From JALZOC01 sp035758845 (GTDB lineage Bacteria > Acidobacteriota > Vicinamibacteria > Vicinamibacterales > 2-12-FULL-66-21): 64,000 nucleotides of DNA. Position 1 is the first letter of the stretch; each line of letters begins with the position of its first letter. The position numbers were made by a program, and so were the translations under genes. The stretch is taken from the NCBI GenBank assembly GCA_035758845.1, contig DASTVZ010000172.1, positions 1 to 64,000 of the forward strand, read 5' to 3'. Under the pieces are notes generated by a model. It ran no database searches, was not told the origin of the DNA, and was given only the letters and a program-made list of their open reading frames with translations. Positions 43,701-52,237 of the stretch are shown piece after piece.

Positions 43701-44695
43701 TTCGCCACCACTTTGAGTTCGACTCCAGCGGTGCCTCCTCCTTTGGGCACGACGACGATCTTGTCGTAGAACTGCGGCTGGAAGTTCACATCAATGTTCA
43801 TCGTGGCATCAAAAAAGCTTTCGATGTCGCCGTCGTCCAGTGGCTCGACGCGCACAACGTGCGGCCCCGGATCCAGACCGGCAATGACGAAGTTGCCGTC
43901 CTCGCTCAACGAAAATCCTCCGACCAGCGTCTGCGTGCGCATGTCGAACGCGATGACATGCGCGCCAAGCACGCCGGTGCCGTTCTTGGTCACCTTGCCG
44001 CTGATGCTTCCCGTGTTTCGGGTGTAGGTCGAATTCGGGTAGATGTCGCCGATCCCCGCGATGTCGTCTGCTTTCAACGTGCGTCCGAGGATGGTGCCGG
44101 CCGAAAACGCAATCGGGAACATCACCGCCTCGGCGGCAATCACGCGACGGCCTCCGGCGCGGAGTTCCGTCTCCCCCATCGCCGAGTGCGCAAGCCCCTG
44201 AAGATGTCCGATCTCGTGAAGGGCAATCGACTGCAGGTCGAACAGTCCTGTTTCCCCCTGCGCTGAACCAGACCAGGGAAACGCGGTGTTAAAGAAGATG
44301 TCCGATTCGACGATTGCGCCGGTGGTGGTATCGATGATGAAGGACGTGGCGCCAAGCGTTCGCTCGAGGTCAGGGCGGTTCTGAAAGCCGATCACCGTTG
44401 CGCCATCTCGCGACGAAGGATTGGCGAGCGTAAACCCGACAAATTCCGATGAGGTTGTTGCCGTCGGCACCGCGGCCCACGTGCTGAACGCGGCCTGCAC
44501 CGCCTGTTGAAGTTGTGTCGACGTGACGCCGGTCGTTCCGCGATCGGTGAGAAAATACCGAATCGGGAACTGCGACCACTTCAGCGTTATGGTGCGGGTG
44601 CCGACCCTGGTGCCCAGCTTCAAATAGGCTGCGGTCGGTGCCGAGAACACGGCGACGAGTGCGCCGGTGAGAAACAGAACCGCGCCGCGGGTCAT
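43697..44695 (-). CDS. Secreted matrixin-family (M10/metzincin) metallopeptidase
   Basis: 332 residues. Signal peptide ending TAAY; metzincin zinc site H160-E161-x2-H164-x5-H170 (HEIGHLQGLAHS) with a Met-turn VMFP (M192). A C-terminal carboxypeptidase-regulatory/Ig-like domain (about 228-330: GSISGKVTKNGTGVLGAHVI, AFDMRTQTLVGG, PHVVRVEPL) follows. Matrixins in bacteria are secreted proteases of varied targets. It overlaps both neighbours by ATGA, so this is a tight three-gene operon. Confidence 0.85.
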   Translation of the reverse strand: MTRGAVLFLTGALVAVFSAPTAAYLKLGTRVGTRTITLKWSQFPIRYFLTDRGTTGVTSTQLQQAVQAAFSTWAAVPTATTSSEFVGFTLANPSSRDGATVIGFQNRPDLERTLGATSFIIDTTTGAIVESDIFFNTAFPWSGSAQGETGLFDLQSIALHEIGHLQGLAHSAMGETELRAGGRRVIAAEAVMFPIAFSAGTILGRTLKADDIAGIGDIYPNSTYTRNTGSISGKVTKNGTGVLGAHVIAFDMRTQTLVGGFSLSEDGNFVIAGLDPGPHVVRVEPLDDGDIESFFDATMNIDVNFQPQFYDKIVVVPKGGGTAGVELKVVAK

Positions 44696-45240
44696 CGCGC
44701 GCCCCCGGACATCGCCTGGCGAACCGTGGCGGCGAACTCGTCCAGGGAAAGCTGGCGCCGGTTGCGGTCACCGCGTGCGATTGGCTGCGTCGCATCGCCA
44801 TCGGCGATCAGCACCGGCGGCACCACCAGTCGTCGGCCGGTGCGACCGTCCACCTTGACACGATACAGCCCCTGACTCAGCCCGAAAATGTGCGCGATCG
44901 ACGGACCAGACGCGCTCAAGAAAAGAACGGCCTCTTCACCGGGCTGCAACTGCGGCGCGCCGATCATCACATTGCGATAACGCCCGACCTGTCCACCGGG
45001 AACACGGAACGTGACGGTGGACCCCGGTCCACCCTTGAGATACGACCCGGCCATCACCGTCACGATCGAGTCGATGCGGCTGCGATCGTCGGACCATTCG
45101 GCGCGCACGGAGGACACGCGCCCGTAAACGATGATTTGCGATCCCGTGACGATTTCGTGGAACTCGGCGGGAACCAGAACCGTGGCGCGCAACTCGCGCG
45201 CGCACAACAACAACATGAGGATCAAAATGAATCGACGCAT
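44692..45240 (-). CDS. Secreted protein, uncharacterised, first gene of the matrixin operon
   Basis: About 182 residues. Signal peptide MRRFILILMLLLCARELRAT; core segments IVTGSQIIVYGRVSSVRAEW, SIVTVMAGSYLKGG and VPGGQVGRYRNVMIGAPQL suggest a small beta-sheet protein. No known family recognised. The second of two tandem ATGs (45240) is exactly 6 nt after TAGACT, itself an extended -10 (TGCTAGACT) on the minus strand, fitting a leaderless start. It overlaps the matrixin start. Confidence 0.6.
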   Translation of the reverse strand: MRRFILILMLLLCARELRATVLVPAEFHEIVTGSQIIVYGRVSSVRAEWSDDRSRIDSIVTVMAGSYLKGGPGSTVTFRVPGGQVGRYRNVMIGAPQLQPGEEAVLFLSASGPSIAHIFGLSQGLYRVKVDGRTGRRLVVPPVLIADGDATQPIARGDRNRRQLSLDEFAATVRQAMSGGAR

Positions 45241-45253
45241 CATCGCAGTCTAG

Positions 45254-45300
45254 CAAAAGGGAAAAGGCAAAAGGGAGAAGGGAAAAGGGAAGGCAAAAAC
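45254..45300. repeat. AAAAGGG word repeat
   Basis: AAAAGGGAAAAGGCAAAAGGG words and similar between the matrixin operon promoter and the lpxB stop; same vocabulary as 7318-7347. No coding sequence supported. Confidence 0.6.
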
Positions 45301-45303
45301 GGT

Positions 45304-46434
45304 TCAGGATTTGTGAGCCACGTCAAGGACTGCTTGCGCGGCGCGCAAACTCGCCCCGCGTGTGCCAAGACGCGTGTGGACCTCACGTAGATCGCGGCGC
45401 ACTGCGGCCGCCTTCGCGGGATCGGTGAGCACGCGAAGCGCCTCGTCAGCGACACGCTCCGGCGTGAAATCGTGTTGAATCAGCTCTGGTACGACGCGCC
45501 TGCCAGCCACGAGATTCGCCATCGCATAGGTGTTGACGTGGACGAATGGTTTGCCAAGACGATAAGTGAGCGAAGAGAGCCGATAGACGACGACCATGGG
45601 GCATTCGTGCAACGCCGCCTGCACGGTCACCGTGCCTGACGCGACCAGGGCAACATCCGCGGTTGCGAGCACATCGTCGCTGCGCCCTTCCACGATCGCC
45701 ACTCCGGCACCGAGATGCTCGACAAGCGCGAATAGCGAATCGGCCAGGTGCGGGGCGCGCGCGACGACAAACTGCACGCCGGCGAGCGTCTTGCGAATCA
45801 TCATTGCCGCGCGGACGAGGTCCGGCAGAATTGCGTGAACCTCATTCCGGCGACTGCCGGGCAGCAGCGCGACGACCGGTCGCGCCGGATCGAGTCTCAA
45901 CCCGATCAGGAATTCAGCCCGTCGCGGCGGCGCCGGCGTGATGTCGAGGAGTGGATGCCCGACCCATTGCACTGGGATCCCGGCCTCGCGATAGATCGCT
46001 TCTTCAAACGGGAAGATGACGAGCACGCGATCGGCAATCCGCCGCATCGTCTTCATTCGGCCGCGGCGCCAGGCCCAAAGCTGCGGGCTGATATAGTAAA
46101 CGGTCGGCACGCCCAGCCTCCGAATCGCGCGCGCGAGTACGAAGTTGAAGTCAGGAAAGTCGATGGCGACGAAGACATCCGGCCGACGTGCCTTCGCTTC
46201 GCGGATGAGCGTACGATAGGTGGCATACGTGCGCGGCAAGAGGCGGGCGACTTCGAGTAGACCGGTGACGGACAGTCCGCTGAAGTCCGCGGTGAGTTGA
46301 GCGCCGGCCTCTCGAAGGCGACGACCACCGAGTCCCACGATCGTCGTACCAGGGTCGAGGCGAAGAAGCTCTGTAGCGAGCGCGCCGGCGTAAAGGTCGC
46401 CCGAGGGCTCGCCGCACGAGATCATCACGCGCAC
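45304..46434 (-). CDS. lpxB: Lipid-A-disaccharide synthase LpxB
   Basis: 376 residues, usual length. Signature MISCGEPSGDLYAGALATEL, FVAIDFPDFNFVLA, YYISPQLWAWRRGRMKTMRR, FPFEEAIYREAGIPVQWVGH and LLPGSRRNEV. LpxB joins UDP-2,3-diacylglucosamine with lipid X in the lipid A pathway at the inner membrane. The GTG at 46434 begins the conserved VRVMISCGEP; upstream codons overlap the M16 gene. It is last of the M16 / M16 / lpxB run. Confidence 0.94.
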   Translation of the reverse strand: MRVMISCGEPSGDLYAGALATELLRLDPGTTIVGLGGRRLREAGAQLTADFSGLSVTGLLEVARLLPRTYATYRTLIREAKARRPDVFVAIDFPDFNFVLARAIRRLGVPTVYYISPQLWAWRRGRMKTMRRIADRVLVIFPFEEAIYREAGIPVQWVGHPLLDITPAPPRRAEFLIGLRLDPARPVVALLPGSRRNEVHAILPDLVRAAMMIRKTLAGVQFVVARAPHLADSLFALVEHLGAGVAIVEGRSDDVLATADVALVASGTVTVQAALHECPMVVVYRLSSLTYRLGKPFVHVNTYAMANLVAGRRVVPELIQHDFTPERVADEALRVLTDPAKAAAVRRDLREVHTRLGTRGASLRAAQAVLDVAHKS

Positions 46435-46441
46435 GGAGGAA

Positions 46442-48652
46442 TCAACTTGGCTTGTTGAAGAGCGCGGGATCGACCGGCACGTTGAACTCGAACGTTCGCA
46501 ACGTCCTTTGCACTGCGGGCGCACCGTCGCGGCGAACCTCGGTCGTGAAGGGCACCTTCAGCCCCTTCACATCACGGTAGTTCGAGTAAATCTCCTCGAC
46601 GTGTACCTCGCCAGCGGGGCCGGGCATCCGGTATTTCGATTTGGCAAGAAGGGTCGTCACGGGATCGAAGATCAGCGTCAGTGACGTGCTGCCAGGAAGC
46701 GCAACTTCGAGGGCAGGCATCTTTCTCTCGTTCTCCGCCACCTCGGACAGTGAAGCCAAAATCTTGCCATCGTGCAATGCCAGCAGCAGTGGCACCGTAT
46801 CACGCTGAACGTTGCCGCGAATCACGGCGGCCATGCTTTCCGGTGCGTCGTGCACCCCGTTCGGGTCCTGGACCCAGTACTTGCCGGCGCTGAACACCTG
46901 GACCAAACGGCCAGCTGGCGTCATCGCGTCGGTTCTGAATGCGCCGGGATAGCGAATGGTCGTTGTGCTCGGCAGATCCGTGTTGATGCCGTTCGACTGG
47001 ACCGTCGCCACTGATTCGGCCCGTACCGTCTGGATCGAGCGCAGCAGATTCAACCCGCCCTTGGCAGCAACGGCGCGAGCGATCAGCGCGCGCACCCGAT
47101 CATCGTTGGTATTGGCGGAGCCGGGCGTGCCGGCCGGCGCTGTCTGGTGATACGAGACCGGCTCGAGACGGCCAGGACGCGGCGGCGCGTGGCGCTTCAG
47201 ATCCGGCGCCGCCAAGTCGAGCTCGGAAATCGGAATGCGTTCGACCTGATCGAAACCCACGCCGGGGAGATCCTTGGCAAAGATCGACGCGTCGCCGACG
47301 AGCACGATCGAGAGTTTGTCCGGACGCAGGTACTGCTGCGCGACCCGCTGGATGTCTTCAACGCTGATCGCGTTCACCCGTTCGCGATATGTCTGCAGCT
47401 CATTGAGATCCAGACCGTAAAACACCGCGTTGAGCACCTGCAGCGCAATCGCGCTGGGGGTTTCCACCGTCAACGGAAAACTGCCGGTCAAGTATTCCTG
47501 CGCATCCGAGAGCTCGCGCTGTTGCACGCGCTGACGCTGGAGGCGCACGATCTCCTCGACGATGATGCGCAGCGCTTCTGCCGTCTTTTCCGAGCGCGTG
47601 TCGGTTTCGGCGACGATGTCCCCGGTGTCCTTGAGCGCATTGAGGTCGGCCGATGCTCCGTAGGTCAGGCCGCGTTCCGACCGCAGCACGCGGTGCAGCC
47701 GGTTGCCACCCTCGCCGCCGAGGATCTTGGTCGCGATGTCGAGGGCGAGATAGTCCGGATGCCGCCGTGGAAGCGAAATATTGCCGACACGGATTTCCGT
47801 CTGCGCCGCGCCAGGACGATCGATGATCACGACACGTCGCGTCGAAGGTGGCGCTTCCTCGCCCTTGATCGTCGGCAGGTCCACTCGTTCCCACGATCCA
47901 AACGCACGCTGAGCGCCGTCAAAGGCCTCTTCAGGCGTGACATCCCCCACCACCGCGAGGATCGCGTTGTTCGCACCGAACCAGCGCTTGTGAAAGGCAA
48001 GCAAATCGTCGCGTGAGATCGCGGCGATAGAATCGGGCGTGCCCGAGTCCGGTTTCCCATACGGGTGAAACCCGTAGACCAGGCGGTCGAACACCACGCC
48101 GGCCAGATAATCAGGGTCGTCGTAGCTGACCTTCAGCCCGGAAACAATCTGCTGCCGTTGCCGATCGATCTCTTCGTTTGCAAACGCCGGATGACGCGCC
48201 AGATCGGAGACGAGATCCAGCGCCAGGCCCAGGCTGTCTTTCATCACCGCGGCATTAATAAAGGTGATGTCGCTGCCCGCCCCGGCGCCGATGGCGCCGC
48301 CAATCGAATCAATCGTGCTGGCGACCTGCTCGGCGTTCTTGCTCGTCGTGCCCTGATCGAGCAGCGATGCCGCGAGATACGCAACGCCTGGCTTGTTCGA
48401 CGGATCCTGCGCACCGCCAGCTCTGACCAGGAGCCGCAGGCTGACCGCGGGCTGTTCGTGATGCGAGACGGCGACGACCTGCAGGCCGTTGGGCAGTGTT
48501 CGGATCTGATAGAGAGGGAAACTGCTCGACCGAGCGGGCAATGGCCGTGGCGGACGTTCCGCGGGCCAGTCAGTAACCTGGGCGGACAGCGGGCTCGCGA
48601 TCGTTAGCGCCAGGATCACTGCACAGGACGAAAGAGTCGGCCGAGGTCGCAT
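46442..48652 (-). CDS. M16 peptidase-like protein, likely non-catalytic subunit, with C-terminal domain
   Basis: 736 residues. Signal peptide ending LSAQ; two M16 halves (YQIRTLPNGLQVVAVSHHEQ; VVIIDRPGAAQTEIRVGNIS), but the zinc motif HxxEH is replaced by AYLAASLLDQG, so this is probably the inactive partner, as in mitochondrial processing peptidase alpha subunits. A C-terminal region of about 220 residues is beta-rich (TVRAESVATVQSNGIN, YRMPGPAGEVHVEEIYSNYR) and resembles LolA/outer-membrane lipoprotein-sorting folds. Start overlaps the preceding M16 stop (TGATG). Confidence 0.85.
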   Translation of the reverse strand: MRPRPTLSSCAVILALTIASPLSAQVTDWPAERPPRPLPARSSSFPLYQIRTLPNGLQVVAVSHHEQPAVSLRLLVRAGGAQDPSNKPGVAYLAASLLDQGTTSKNAEQVASTIDSIGGAIGAGAGSDITFINAAVMKDSLGLALDLVSDLARHPAFANEEIDRQRQQIVSGLKVSYDDPDYLAGVVFDRLVYGFHPYGKPDSGTPDSIAAISRDDLLAFHKRWFGANNAILAVVGDVTPEEAFDGAQRAFGSWERVDLPTIKGEEAPPSTRRVVIIDRPGAAQTEIRVGNISLPRRHPDYLALDIATKILGGEGGNRLHRVLRSERGLTYGASADLNALKDTGDIVAETDTRSEKTAEALRIIVEEIVRLQRQRVQQRELSDAQEYLTGSFPLTVETPSAIALQVLNAVFYGLDLNELQTYRERVNAISVEDIQRVAQQYLRPDKLSIVLVGDASIFAKDLPGVGFDQVERIPISELDLAAPDLKRHAPPRPGRLEPVSYHQTAPAGTPGSANTNDDRVRALIARAVAAKGGLNLLRSIQTVRAESVATVQSNGINTDLPSTTTIRYPGAFRTDAMTPAGRLVQVFSAGKYWVQDPNGVHDAPESMAAVIRGNVQRDTVPLLLALHDGKILASLSEVAENERKMPALEVALPGSTSLTLIFDPVTTLLAKSKYRMPGPAGEVHVEEIYSNYRDVKGLKVPFTTEVRRDGAPAVQRTLRTFEFNVPVDPALFNKPS

Positions 48653-50019
48653 CAACGAGGGCCCCCGCTGCCGTTCCCTTTGGGCATCACCGTCATCACG
48701 AGGCGGTTCTCCGGCGTGAAGTATTTGCGCGCCACACGTTGAACATCTGCCTGCGTGATATTCATGAAGATGTCGAACTCACCGTCCGCCGTCTTGATGT
48801 CGTTATGAATGACGGCAGCATGTCCGAGCTGCATGGCTTTGTCTTTGTTCGACTCGCGACTGAAGATGTAGTCGCGGGCGAACTGATTCTTCGCCTGCTG
48901 CAATTCCGCCGGGGTAATCGGCTCGCTGCGCAGTCGATCGAGCTCGGCAATCAGCGCATCGGCCGCTTCCTCCGGCGTGTGCCCGGGCTGCACGATGGCA
49001 ACGGCATAAAAAAGGTTCGGATCCTCGATGATGTTGCCGCCGCCAAACGCGGCGAGCGCGATCTGCTTCTCGTAGACGAGCTTCCGGTAAATCCTCGAGC
49101 TCTGACCATCCGACAACACTTTTGATGCGATGTGCAGTGGATAGGAGTCCGGATCGCCGTCGAACGTGATGTGGTGCGCCACGACCACGGCCGGAAGCGG
49201 CCACGACTCCTCCAGCCTGACGCGCCGTTCCTTGGCCTGCGGCGGCTCCCTCGGAATGTCACGCGGAACTGGCCGCGTGGACTTCGGGATACGACCGAGA
49301 TACTTGGTGACCAGATCCTGCGCTTCCTTTGTATTGAAATCCCCGACCAGCACGAGCGTGGCGTTGTTCGGCACGTAAAAGGTGCGGAAGAAATCGCGGA
49401 CGTCGTTGATGGACGCGGCCTCGAGATCCTTCATGCTGCCGATGGTCGGGTGCTTGTAAGGATGGACGGTGAACGCCTGATCGTAGATGAGCTCGTTCAG
49501 CCGTCCGTACGGCTGATTGTCGATGCGCATCCGTCGCTCCTCTTTGACGATCTCGCGTTCCGTCTTGAATACATCCTCGTCGATCCGCAACGTCGCCAGT
49601 CGATCGGCTTCTAACCAGAGCACCAGCGGCAGGTACTGTGCGGGCACGGTTTCCCAGAAGACCGTCGCGTCCTCGGTTGTGTAGGCATTGCTTTGGCCGC
49701 CGATGCTGGAAATCCAGGATGGATGCCCTTCGGGCTCGACGTTTTTCGAGCCCTTGAACATCATGTGCTCGAACAAATGCGCGAATCCGGTCCGGCCAGG
49801 ACGCTCGTTTTTCGAGCCAACGTGATACCAGATTTCGGCATGCACGATCGGCGTCGAATGATCCTCGAGGAAGACGACCTGCATGCCGTTGGCAAGCGTC
49901 GTCATCGTGTACTCGAGACGCGTCGGGCGCGTCGCGGCCCGTGCAGCAGGGTCAAGTGTCGGGAGGGCGAGCGCCGACACTAGCAGCGCGCTGATCGTTC
50001 TGAACAGGGCTTGTCGCAT
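48652..50019 (-). CDS. M16 zinc peptidase (pitrilysin family), catalytic subunit
   Basis: 455 residues. Signal peptide, then YTMTTLANGMQVVFLEDHST and the inverted zinc motif H81-L-F-E84-H85 (FAHLFEHMMFKGS) with the downstream Glu in the second helix. C-terminal half keeps the M16 fold. Together with the following non-catalytic homologue it probably forms a heterodimeric periplasmic peptidase, as M16 pairs do in many Gram-negatives. The genes overlap by one nucleotide. Confidence 0.92.
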   Translation of the reverse strand: MRQALFRTISALLVSALALPTLDPAARAATRPTRLEYTMTTLANGMQVVFLEDHSTPIVHAEIWYHVGSKNERPGRTGFAHLFEHMMFKGSKNVEPEGHPSWISSIGGQSNAYTTEDATVFWETVPAQYLPLVLWLEADRLATLRIDEDVFKTEREIVKEERRMRIDNQPYGRLNELIYDQAFTVHPYKHPTIGSMKDLEAASINDVRDFFRTFYVPNNATLVLVGDFNTKEAQDLVTKYLGRIPKSTRPVPRDIPREPPQAKERRVRLEESWPLPAVVVAHHITFDGDPDSYPLHIASKVLSDGQSSRIYRKLVYEKQIALAAFGGGNIIEDPNLFYAVAIVQPGHTPEEAADALIAELDRLRSEPITPAELQQAKNQFARDYIFSRESNKDKAMQLGHAAVIHNDIKTADGEFDIFMNITQADVQRVARKYFTPENRLVMTVMPKGNGSGGPR

Positions 50020-50056
50020 CAGGATAGGCGCGTTTCTCGCTATCGATTATGGCATG

Positions 50057-50092
50057 CCCTGAGCGAGCGGGGCGATCGCGCGAGTCGAAGGG
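50057..50092. repeat. CCCTGAGCGAGCG...GAGTCGAAGGG element, downstream of lpxD
   Basis: A 36-nt element with outer parts CCCTGAGCGAGCG and GAGTCGAAGGG. A copy in opposite orientation at 51143-51178 lies on the other side of lpxD. It abuts the lpxD stop. Confidence 0.65.
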
Positions 50093-50096
50093 TGTT

Positions 50097-51122
50097 CTAT
50101 TTCAGGCGCGCTTCCACCTCCGCAAGCCTGGCGTCCAGATCGGCGATCGCCTTGCGCAGCTCGGGAAGCTTGCGAAAGATCGCCGACGACTTCAGCCAGT
50201 CACGGTTGGTGATCGCCGGGTATCCGGAAATGAACGACCCCGGTTCGACCGAGTTGGGAATTCCTGTCTGCGCCGTCGCGATGGTGCCTTTGCCAATAGT
50301 GATGTGACCCGACACGCCAACTTGTCCGGCGAGAGTGACGCTGTCTTCGATGGTAGTGCTCCCCGCGATCCCAACCTGCGCGGCGAGCAGCGCATTGCGC
50401 CCAATGGTGACGCCGTGAGCGACCTGGACGAGATTGTCGATCTTCGTCCCGGCACCGATGCGCGTCTCTCCGACCGCCGGGCGATCGATGGCTGAATTCG
50501 CGCCAATCTCGACATCATCTTCGATGACCACGGCGCCGATCTGCGGGATCTTGTAGTGAGTGCCGTCTGGTTGGGTCGCAAAACCGAATCCGTCGCTGCC
50601 AATCACGGCGCCATCCTGCACCACGACACGATGGCCAATCTGCACGCGCTCGCGGATCGAGACGTGCGTGTGGACGATGCAGTCGTCGCCAATCTGCACG
50701 CCGGCACCAATCGTGACGTGCGGATACAGGAGCGTGCGCGCTCCAACGCGTGCGCCATCGCCGACGACGCTAAACGCGCCGATGGCTGCGTCAGGCGCAA
50801 TAGTGGCAGTCGCCGCAACGTCGGCCAAACGGTGAATGCCTGCGGGGGGACGATTGGTGACGGCAAAGAGTTCTACGGCTTTAGCGAAGGCGAGATAGGG
50901 ATGCGCGACCCGCAACATCGCGCAGGGAGCCGGCTCGGCTTTCTCCGACAAGATCACCGCCGAAGCGCGCGTCGCCCTCAGCGCGCGTGAGTATTTTGGA
51001 TTGGTGAAAAACGTGAGATCGCCAGGACCCGCGTCGTCGATGCCGTTGACGCGGAGGATCTCGATCTCACCGTCGCCTTCAAGACGGCATTGAAGCCGGT
51101 CGGCGATGTCGCGGAGTTTCAA
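50097..51122 (-). CDS. lpxD: UDP-3-O-acylglucosamine N-acyltransferase LpxD
   Basis: 341 residues. N-terminal uridine-binding domain (LEGDGEIEILRVNGIDDAGP, GDLTFFTNPKYSR) and a left-handed beta-helix of hexapeptide repeats (IGAFSVVGDGARVGARTLLY and the following turns), with catalytic His in VAHGVTIG. LpxD adds the second 3-hydroxyacyl chain in lipid A synthesis. TTG start at 51122, 7 nt after TATACT on the minus strand, with no ribosome site: a likely leaderless message. Inverted repeats flank the gene. Confidence 0.94.
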   Translation of the reverse strand: MKLRDIADRLQCRLEGDGEIEILRVNGIDDAGPGDLTFFTNPKYSRALRATRASAVILSEKAEPAPCAMLRVAHPYLAFAKAVELFAVTNRPPAGIHRLADVAATATIAPDAAIGAFSVVGDGARVGARTLLYPHVTIGAGVQIGDDCIVHTHVSIRERVQIGHRVVVQDGAVIGSDGFGFATQPDGTHYKIPQIGAVVIEDDVEIGANSAIDRPAVGETRIGAGTKIDNLVQVAHGVTIGRNALLAAQVGIAGSTTIEDSVTLAGQVGVSGHITIGKGTIATAQTGIPNSVEPGSFISGYPAITNRDWLKSSAIFRKLPELRKAIADLDARLAEVEARLK

Positions 51123-51142
51123 CGTTCGAAGTATATGTCGAA

Positions 51143-51178
51143 CCCTTCGACTCCCGTTCCAGGTGCGCTCGCTCAGGG
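51143..51178. repeat. CCCTTCGACTCCC...GCGCTCGCTCAGGG element, upstream of lpxD
   Basis: Reverse-oriented relative of 50057-50092, lying in the lpxD promoter: the -10 at 51130-51135 is just downstream and the -35 position falls inside the element. Confidence 0.65.
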
Positions 51179-51222
51179 CAGGTCAAGCCTGCCTGGCCGC
51201 AGCGCGAAGCACGAAGGCGGGT

Positions 51223-51903
51223 TTATCCCGGAATCGCCGTCCGCTCGAAGAACTTCACGAGATGCTCCAGCTTGAGCGCGTCGGCGACGCCGCGCACGCG
51301 GCGATCGCGCTCCTCCCCGTCGAGATCGATTGCCCGCCGCAGTTCGGCCAGCGGCGCGCTGCGCTCGCTGGTCCACCGAACCGCGTCGAGTCCCTGCCGG
51401 GCGCCGCGCAGGGACAGATAGTGACCGACCATGCGAAAAACGAAATAGTAGGCGACGACGTTTGGACCGGGCACGAAGAAGAAGACGCCGGACGCAATGA
51501 AACCGAGAGAGTCGACGATCAGCCAGAACCGATGCTTTTCGAAGTCGCGTCCGAGCTGCCGGCGCAGCAGCTTGATCGCTCGATGCTCTTCGACGTCATC
51601 AGGAAAGAACAGGCAGGCCGAGGCCTGACGACGAAGATGCCACAGGAGACGTTGTTCGGCGATGCTCTCAGCGATGTACCGAAGCGTGCGCGCCTTGATG
51701 CGGCCGAGCGTACCGCGGGGCGGCTGGTCGGCGTGCGTCTGGCGCCGCTCGCGTTCCGCTTCCGCCAGCATCGCGGAGAAGCGCTGCTTCATGCGCCTGA
51801 AGAAACCTGCCGGCGCCTCATCCGGTTCAGGCTCCGGATCATCGGGCACTTCGCAATACAGCTCGTACCGATCCTGAGCGATCGGCACCAGGTACACGTC
51901 CAT
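51223..51903 (-). CDS. Mitochondrial K+/H+ exchange-related (Mit_KHE1-like) protein
   Basis: 226 residues. An acidic N-terminal third (VPDDPEPEPDEAPAG), a helical Arg-rich region (RIKARTLRYIAESIAEQRLL), a hydrophobic hairpin (FWLIVDSLGFIASGVFFFVP, then GPNVVAYYFVFRMVGHYLS) and a basic C-terminus. The GPNVVAYYFVFRMVGHYLSLRG stretch (given in two parts) is the signature of a family named after a yeast mitochondrial potassium/proton exchange factor; bacterial members are uncharacterised. ATG at 51903 with GAGGAT upstream; a GTG one codon earlier is possible. Confidence 0.65.
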   Translation of the reverse strand: MDVYLVPIAQDRYELYCEVPDDPEPEPDEAPAGFFRRMKQRFSAMLAEAERERRQTHADQPPRGTLGRIKARTLRYIAESIAEQRLLWHLRRQASACLFFPDDVEEHRAIKLLRRQLGRDFEKHRFWLIVDSLGFIASGVFFFVPGPNVVAYYFVFRMVGHYLSLRGARQGLDAVRWTSERSAPLAELRRAIDLDGEERDRRVRGVADALKLEHLVKFFERTAIPG

Positions 51904-51984
51904 CACATCCTCGTACGTCGACGCGGCGGAAACACGATGCCACAGCGTCCCGCTTCCTGGTGCCTCGCTAACGACGCGTCCTAC

Positions 51985-52128
51985 TCAAACCCTTCTGCCG
52001 GTCAGCAGCCGAAACACGATAACGACAAGCGCGACCACCAACAGGATATGAATCAATCCGCCGGCAACGTGCATCGTGAATCCGAGAAGCCAGAGAATCA
52101 ACAACAGCACGACAATAGTCCACAGCAT
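51985..52128 (-). CDS. Small lmo0937-type membrane protein
   Basis: 47 residues with two hydrophobic helices: MLWTIVVLLLILWLLGFTMH and LIHILLVVALVVIVFRLLTG. The start MLWTI and GRR(V) end match the lmo0937 family of very short bacterial membrane proteins, of unknown role and often stress-linked. GGAGG lies 7 nt before the ATG. Confidence 0.75.
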   Translation of the reverse strand: MLWTIVVLLLILWLLGFTMHVAGGLIHILLVVALVVIVFRLLTGRRV

Positions 52129-52205
52129 GGGTAATCCTCCCACCGCCTTTACGGCGGCAAGGCTCATCTGTGCAAGTGGGGTGCCACGCCGGCTCAGGCA
52201 CGGTC

Positions 52206-52237
52206 GTGTAGGCGCGGTCTAAAGAGCGCGCCCTACA
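52206..52237. terminator. GTAGG(C)GCGG hairpin overlapping the end of the phospholipase C-like gene
   Basis: Arms GTGTAGGCGCGGTCT and AGAGCGCGCCCTACA pair with a bulge; the stop codon of the leftward gene lies in the right arm (52233-52235). Same GTAGGGCG-type hairpin as 34783-34804, with TCTAAAGA in the loop. No T-run on either strand. Confidence 0.55.
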
